A stretch of DNA of 31,947 nt from Solirubrobacterales bacterium (GTDB lineage Bacteria > Actinomycetota > Thermoleophilia > Solirubrobacterales > 70-9): the NCBI GenBank assembly GCA_030152805.1, contig JASLIG010000121.1:1-31947 (forward strand). The letters are read 5' to 3'. Positions 29,100-31,947 of this stretch are shown piece by piece. Each line of letters begins with the position of its first letter. Position 1 is the stretch's first letter. The position numbers and the translations under genes are program-made. The notes beneath the pieces are model-generated. The model did not search any database, had not been told where the DNA came from, and saw only the letters and a list, made by a program, of their open reading frames with translations.

Positions 29100-29139
29100 T
29101 GTGAACCAGAAGGAAAGAGGTTGTGAAGTTATGGCAACG
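29100..29139 (-). promoter_or_regulatory. PHO-box-like array before the secreted PstS gene
   Basis: Read on the minus strand, units start at 29139, 29128, 29117 and 29106: CGTTGCC, CTTCACA, CTTTCCT and GTTCACA. The spacing is exactly 11 bases. The second and fourth match GTTCACC at five and six of seven; the first is weak. It lies 85 bases before the start codon. Confidence 0.6.
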
Positions 29140-29167
29140 AAGCTGGCCGTTCCTCGTCCTCGTCTCC

Positions 29168-29185
29168 GTTATCAACCTGTTTACA
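29168..29185 (+). promoter_or_regulatory. Possible two-unit PHO-like repeat before ftsH
   Basis: On the plus strand, GTTATCA (29168-29174) and GTTTACA (29179-29185) are 11 bases apart, the second with five of seven matches. It points towards the protease gene. Two units alone could arise by chance. Confidence 0.25.
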
Positions 29186-29249
29186 TCGCAGCCCCCCCGA
29201 ACAGAAAGGGTCTTGCCTTCGCCGCCTCCCAGAGAGCGCACGAGAAGCT

Positions 29250-31226
29250 TTGTCCAATCCTCGCCTCGCATCCACGAAGAAAAGGCACCCGTTCAGGGAG
29301 GGCGCCGTCGAGGTGCTGGGCAAAATCGGCCGGGGGCTGCGCAAGGACCCACTCTCGACCTTCCTGTTGCTCGCCTCGGTCGCCCTGCTGATCACCTTCT
29401 TCTCCCTGCTCGGCTCGCTCGGCCCCGAGGGCCAGGGCAAGAAGGTGCCGCTCTCGACCTTGACCAACTACGGCGAGGCGAACCTGCTCAGCTCGGTGAC
29501 GCTGCTCGACTACGACCACCAGGCGGTCGCCCTCACCCGTGGCGGCGCCGAACTCTACGCCGACTACCCGGGCTCGGACGCGGCGACCCAACAGTTGCTG
29601 GAGAGCTTCGATACCAGCGGCACCCAGGTCCAAGTGAATCCGCAGGCGGGCAAGTCGGCGCGGGTGATCATCGTCCAGTTCCTGCTGCCGATCCTGATCC
29701 TGGTCTGCCTCTTCGCCTTCTTCATGCGCCAGGCGGCGGACGATGGCTCGGGGGGGATCGGCGCCTTCTCCGCTTTCCGCGGCAAAGGCAAGAAGCGCAA
29801 GAAAGGCGAGAAAGCCGCGATCACCTTCGACTCGGTCGCGGGCGCCGGGGAAGCGCTCGCCGAGCTGCGTGAGATCCGCGACTTCCTCGAGGACCCCAGC
29901 CGCTACAAAGCCGCCGGCGCCGCCGCGCCGAAGGGCGTGCTCCTGGTCGGCCCGCCGGGCACCGGCAAGACGCTGCTCGCCCGGGCGACCGCCGGCGAGG
30001 CCGACGCCGCCTTCTTCTCCGCCTCCGGCGCGGAGTTCGTCGAGTCGCTGGTCGGGGTCGGCGCCGCCCGCATCCGCGACCTCTTCGCCAAGGCCCGCAA
30101 AACGGCGCCGGCGATCGTCTTCATCGACGAGCTCGACGCTGCCGGGCGCAAGCGCGGCGCCGGCGTCGGCCAGGGCAACGACGAGCGCGAGCAGACCCTC
30201 AACCAGCTGCTGGTCGAGATGGACGGCTTCGGCGGCGACGCCGGCATCGTCGTGATGGGGGCGACCAACCGGCCCGACATCCTTGACCCCGCCCTGCTCC
30301 GCCCCGGCCGCTTCGACCGTCAGGTCACGGTCGACGTCCCCGACGTGCACGGGCGCTACGAAATCCTCGAGCTGCACGCGAAAGGCCGCGCCTTCGCCGA
30401 CGGCGTCGACCTTTCCCAGATCGCCAAGCTCTGCCCCGGCTTCTCCGGTGCCGAGCTCGCCAACCTGGTCAACGAGGCGGCGCTGCTGAGCGTGCGCGAA
30501 GGCTTCGCCGAGATCGACCAGGCGACGCTGGAGGAGGCGATCGACCGCGTCGTCGCCGGCCCAGCCAAAAAGAGCCACATCCTCACCGAGGACGAGCGCT
30601 GGCGGATCGCGATCCACGAGGCGAGCCACGCCGTCGCCACCCGCTCGATAGGCCAGACGGTCAGCGCCCAGAAGCTCTCGATCGTCGCCCGCGGCCGCCA
30701 GCTCGGCACCGCCGCCCACATGCTCGCCGACCGCGACGCGGTGATGCACTCGCGCAGCGACCTCGAGCGTCACCTGACCGCGATCCTGGCGGGCACGGCC
30801 GGTGAGCTGATCGAGTTCGGCGAGGAGTCGACCGGCTCGGTCGAAGACCTGCACGAGGGAACCAAGCTGGCGCGCCGCATGGTGACCAGCTACGGGATGA
30901 GCGAGAAGCTCGGCTCGGTAACGATCGGCGAGGCCGGCGGCGAGGTCTTCCTCGGCGCCGCCCTGCAGGACCTCGGCTCGATCGGCCCCCACACGCTCGA
31001 CCTGATCGACGAGGAGACCGAGCGCCTCGTCGAGGAAGCCAAGGCGCGGGCCGAAGAGGTGCTGCGGCCGAACTGGAACGCGGTAAAGGAGACGGCCAGC
31101 GCCCTGCTCGAGCACGAGACCCTCTCCGGGGTTGCGCTCGACGCCGTCCTCTCGACCGTGAGCGCGATCGAGATCAACGAGATCCGGTTGCCGGAGCGCG
31201 GCGTGCGACGCGACCCGCAGGCCTGA
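29250..31226 (+). CDS. ftsH: FtsH-type ATP-dependent membrane zinc protease
   Basis: The 658-residue protein begins with TTG at 29250; no ATG or GTG gives the full N-terminus, so this start is less certain than the family. Two membrane helices (about 37-57 and 137-159) flank a small extracytoplasmic domain. The AAA module has Walker A GPPGTGKT (234-241), pore residues FVE (263-265), Walker B IVFIDELDA (289-297) and the second region of homology ATNRPDILDPALLRPGRFDRQ. The metalloprotease active site is HEASH (456-460), with a later Asp in GSVEDLHEGTKLARRM as likely third ligand. FtsH degrades misfolded or unassembled membrane proteins. It is divergent from the secreted PstS gene. Confidence 0.95.
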   Translation: MSNPRLASTKKRHPFREGAVEVLGKIGRGLRKDPLSTFLLLASVALLITFFSLLGSLGPEGQGKKVPLSTLTNYGEANLLSSVTLLDYDHQAVALTRGGAELYADYPGSDAATQQLLESFDTSGTQVQVNPQAGKSARVIIVQFLLPILILVCLFAFFMRQAADDGSGGIGAFSAFRGKGKKRKKGEKAAITFDSVAGAGEALAELREIRDFLEDPSRYKAAGAAAPKGVLLVGPPGTGKTLLARATAGEADAAFFSASGAEFVESLVGVGAARIRDLFAKARKTAPAIVFIDELDAAGRKRGAGVGQGNDEREQTLNQLLVEMDGFGGDAGIVVMGATNRPDILDPALLRPGRFDRQVTVDVPDVHGRYEILELHAKGRAFADGVDLSQIAKLCPGFSGAELANLVNEAALLSVREGFAEIDQATLEEAIDRVVAGPAKKSHILTEDERWRIAIHEASHAVATRSIGQTVSAQKLSIVARGRQLGTAAHMLADRDAVMHSRSDLERHLTAILAGTAGELIEFGEESTGSVEDLHEGTKLARRMVTSYGMSEKLGSVTIGEAGGEVFLGAALQDLGSIGPHTLDLIDEETERLVEEAKARAEEVLRPNWNAVKETASALLEHETLSGVALDAVLSTVSAIEINEIRLPERGVRRDPQA

Positions 31227-31292
31227 GCTCGCGCCACCCGGTACAGCCGTCCAGACTCGGTGCGGGATTTGAGTCCGCGAGGGTCGCGTCCG

Positions 31293-31947
31293 ATGCCAAG
31301 TCGGATGCCCCGCCGCCTCAACCCCTGCAAGGCGCTGCTGCCCATCACGGCGCTGTTGTTGCTGTTCGCCTCGCCGCAGCCGGTGACGCAGTCGATGGCG
31401 TCCGTACGCGCTGCCGTGGGGCCGGCGCGCTGCGTTGCGGCGGTCGGGCAAGCGACCTGCGACGACGCGGGAGGCAACCCCGGCGGGGTCGGCACTCACG
31501 GCACCGCGACGGCGCCCTCCTCCGCCGGAGCCGGCGGAATCGGGCAAGCGGGAGCCGGCGGCGGCAACACTCCCCTTCGCCTCTTCTCACCGACCAGCAT
31601 CTGGAACGCGCCGCTGGCGAGCGGCGCCGCCCTCGATCCCGACTCGGCGCCGATGGTCGCGGCGCTGGGCGCCGAGGTGCAACGCGAGGTGCGCAACAAC
31701 AAAGGCCCGGCGATCAACACCTCGGCATACAGCGTGCCCGTCTACACGGTGCCGGCCGACCAGCCCGCGGTCGAAGTCGAGCTGAGGCGGGACTCCTCCG
31801 CCACCGCGCTGCGCGCCGCCTGGCGGGCGGTGCCCCTGCCCGCCGGCGCCCAGCCCGCCGCCGGCACCGACCGCCACCTCGTCGTCTGGCAGCCGAGCAC
31901 CGACAGGCTCTGGGAGTTCTGGCGCCTGCAGCATCGCTCCGACGGCT
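31293..31947 (+). CDS. Secreted protein, 3' end beyond the window
   Basis: The frame is open from ATG 31293 to the window end (about 218 residues seen). It begins MPSRMPRRLNPCKALLPITA with a hydrophobic core (about 14-26), a likely signal peptide; a second ATG four codons later is an alternative start. After a Gly/Ala-rich stretch (about 60-95), the conserved-looking region begins at RLFSPTSIWNAPL and includes SAYSVPVYTVPADQP and HLVVWQPSTDRLWEFWRL. I have a sense of this pattern from actinobacterial exported proteins of unknown role but cannot assign a function. The first ATG lies in a small hairpin (TCCGA 31289-31293 with TCGGA 31301-31305). Confidence 0.75.
   Translation, partial: MPSRMPRRLNPCKALLPITALLLLFASPQPVTQSMASVRAAVGPARCVAAVGQATCDDAGGNPGGVGTHGTATAPSSAGAGGIGQAGAGGGNTPLRLFSPTSIWNAPLASGAALDPDSAPMVAALGAEVQREVRNNKGPAINTSAYSVPVYTVPADQPAVEVELRRDSSATALRAAWRAVPLPAGAQPAAGTDRHLVVWQPSTDRLWEFWRLQHRSDG

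Noticed and set aside
31255..31310. A tRNA-like pair of arms on the minus strand (stem TCCGA with seven-base loop CTTGGCA, then a GCGGA/CCCGC arm with loop CTCAAAT)
   Set aside because: No acceptor stem pairs, no D arm fits, the spacing between arms is wrong, and position 37 would be C. It overlaps the start of a plausible secreted protein.
29181..31547. A 788-codon minus-strand frame opposite ftsH
   Set aside because: It mirrors the FtsH coding strand, which has all AAA and protease motifs; the antisense frame has none.

Overview
The window is GC-rich, gene-dense DNA that reads as actinobacterial. GTG starts are frequent, genes overlap by four bases, and phosphate-type operators follow the 11-bp GTTCACC pattern known from Streptomyces PhoP. 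The secreted beta-propeller and PKD proteins, one with a Lys/Arg-rich double-Cys tail, point to the class Thermoleophilia (Solirubrobacterales and relatives). That placement is an inference from protein style; there is no rRNA to confirm it.

Layout from left to right. (1) 1-1623 (+) is the 3' part of an MMPL/RND exporter. (2) 1622-1956 holds two tandem copies of a small unit: a 5' palindrome or hairpin, a strong ribosome binding site, a 19-codon ORF and a GC-rich hairpin. The two predicted peptides are near-identical and I do not recognise them. (3) 8881 down to 1971 (-) is one compact phosphate-uptake operon: pstS, pstC, pstA, pstB, then four accessory genes (a lipoprotein, two zinc-ribbon proteins and a membrane-anchored exported protein), almost all joined by 1-4 base overlaps. 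No phoU is present. (4) 8953-9051 is a divergent control region with two back-to-back four-unit PHO-box-like arrays, one facing pstS and one facing a receiver-less PhoB/OmpR-type winged-helix protein (9087-9449, +). (5) 9450-9952 is non-coding and carries two inverted copies of a 140-148 nt long-stem structured element. Its outer stems differ completely in sequence between copies but pair within each copy.

(6) 23651 down to 9953 (-) is a second compact operon of six exported or membrane-anchored proteins, every junction a four-base NTGA overlap. They are a propeller-PKD-InlB-repeat protein, three large exported proteins with propeller-like or Ig-like parts, a 1468-residue anchored protein with a phosphoesterase-like region, and a small membrane protein. 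(7) 27499 to 23807 (-) is a fusion of propeller, four PKD domains and a PstS-like domain whose phosphate ligands look lost. (8) 29015 to 27705 (-) is a free secreted PstS paralogue with intact ligand motifs. (9) Divergent from it is an FtsH-type AAA protease (29250-31226, +), followed by the start of a secreted protein cut by the window end.

The connecting theme is phosphate. Three PstS-type domains are present, and PHO-like 11-bp repeats lie before pstS, the winged-helix gene, the second PstS and, more weakly, the two propeller genes. My working inference is that the large block of exported proteins belongs to a phosphate-starvation surface programme. The sequence supports co-regulation more strongly than any specific biochemical role.
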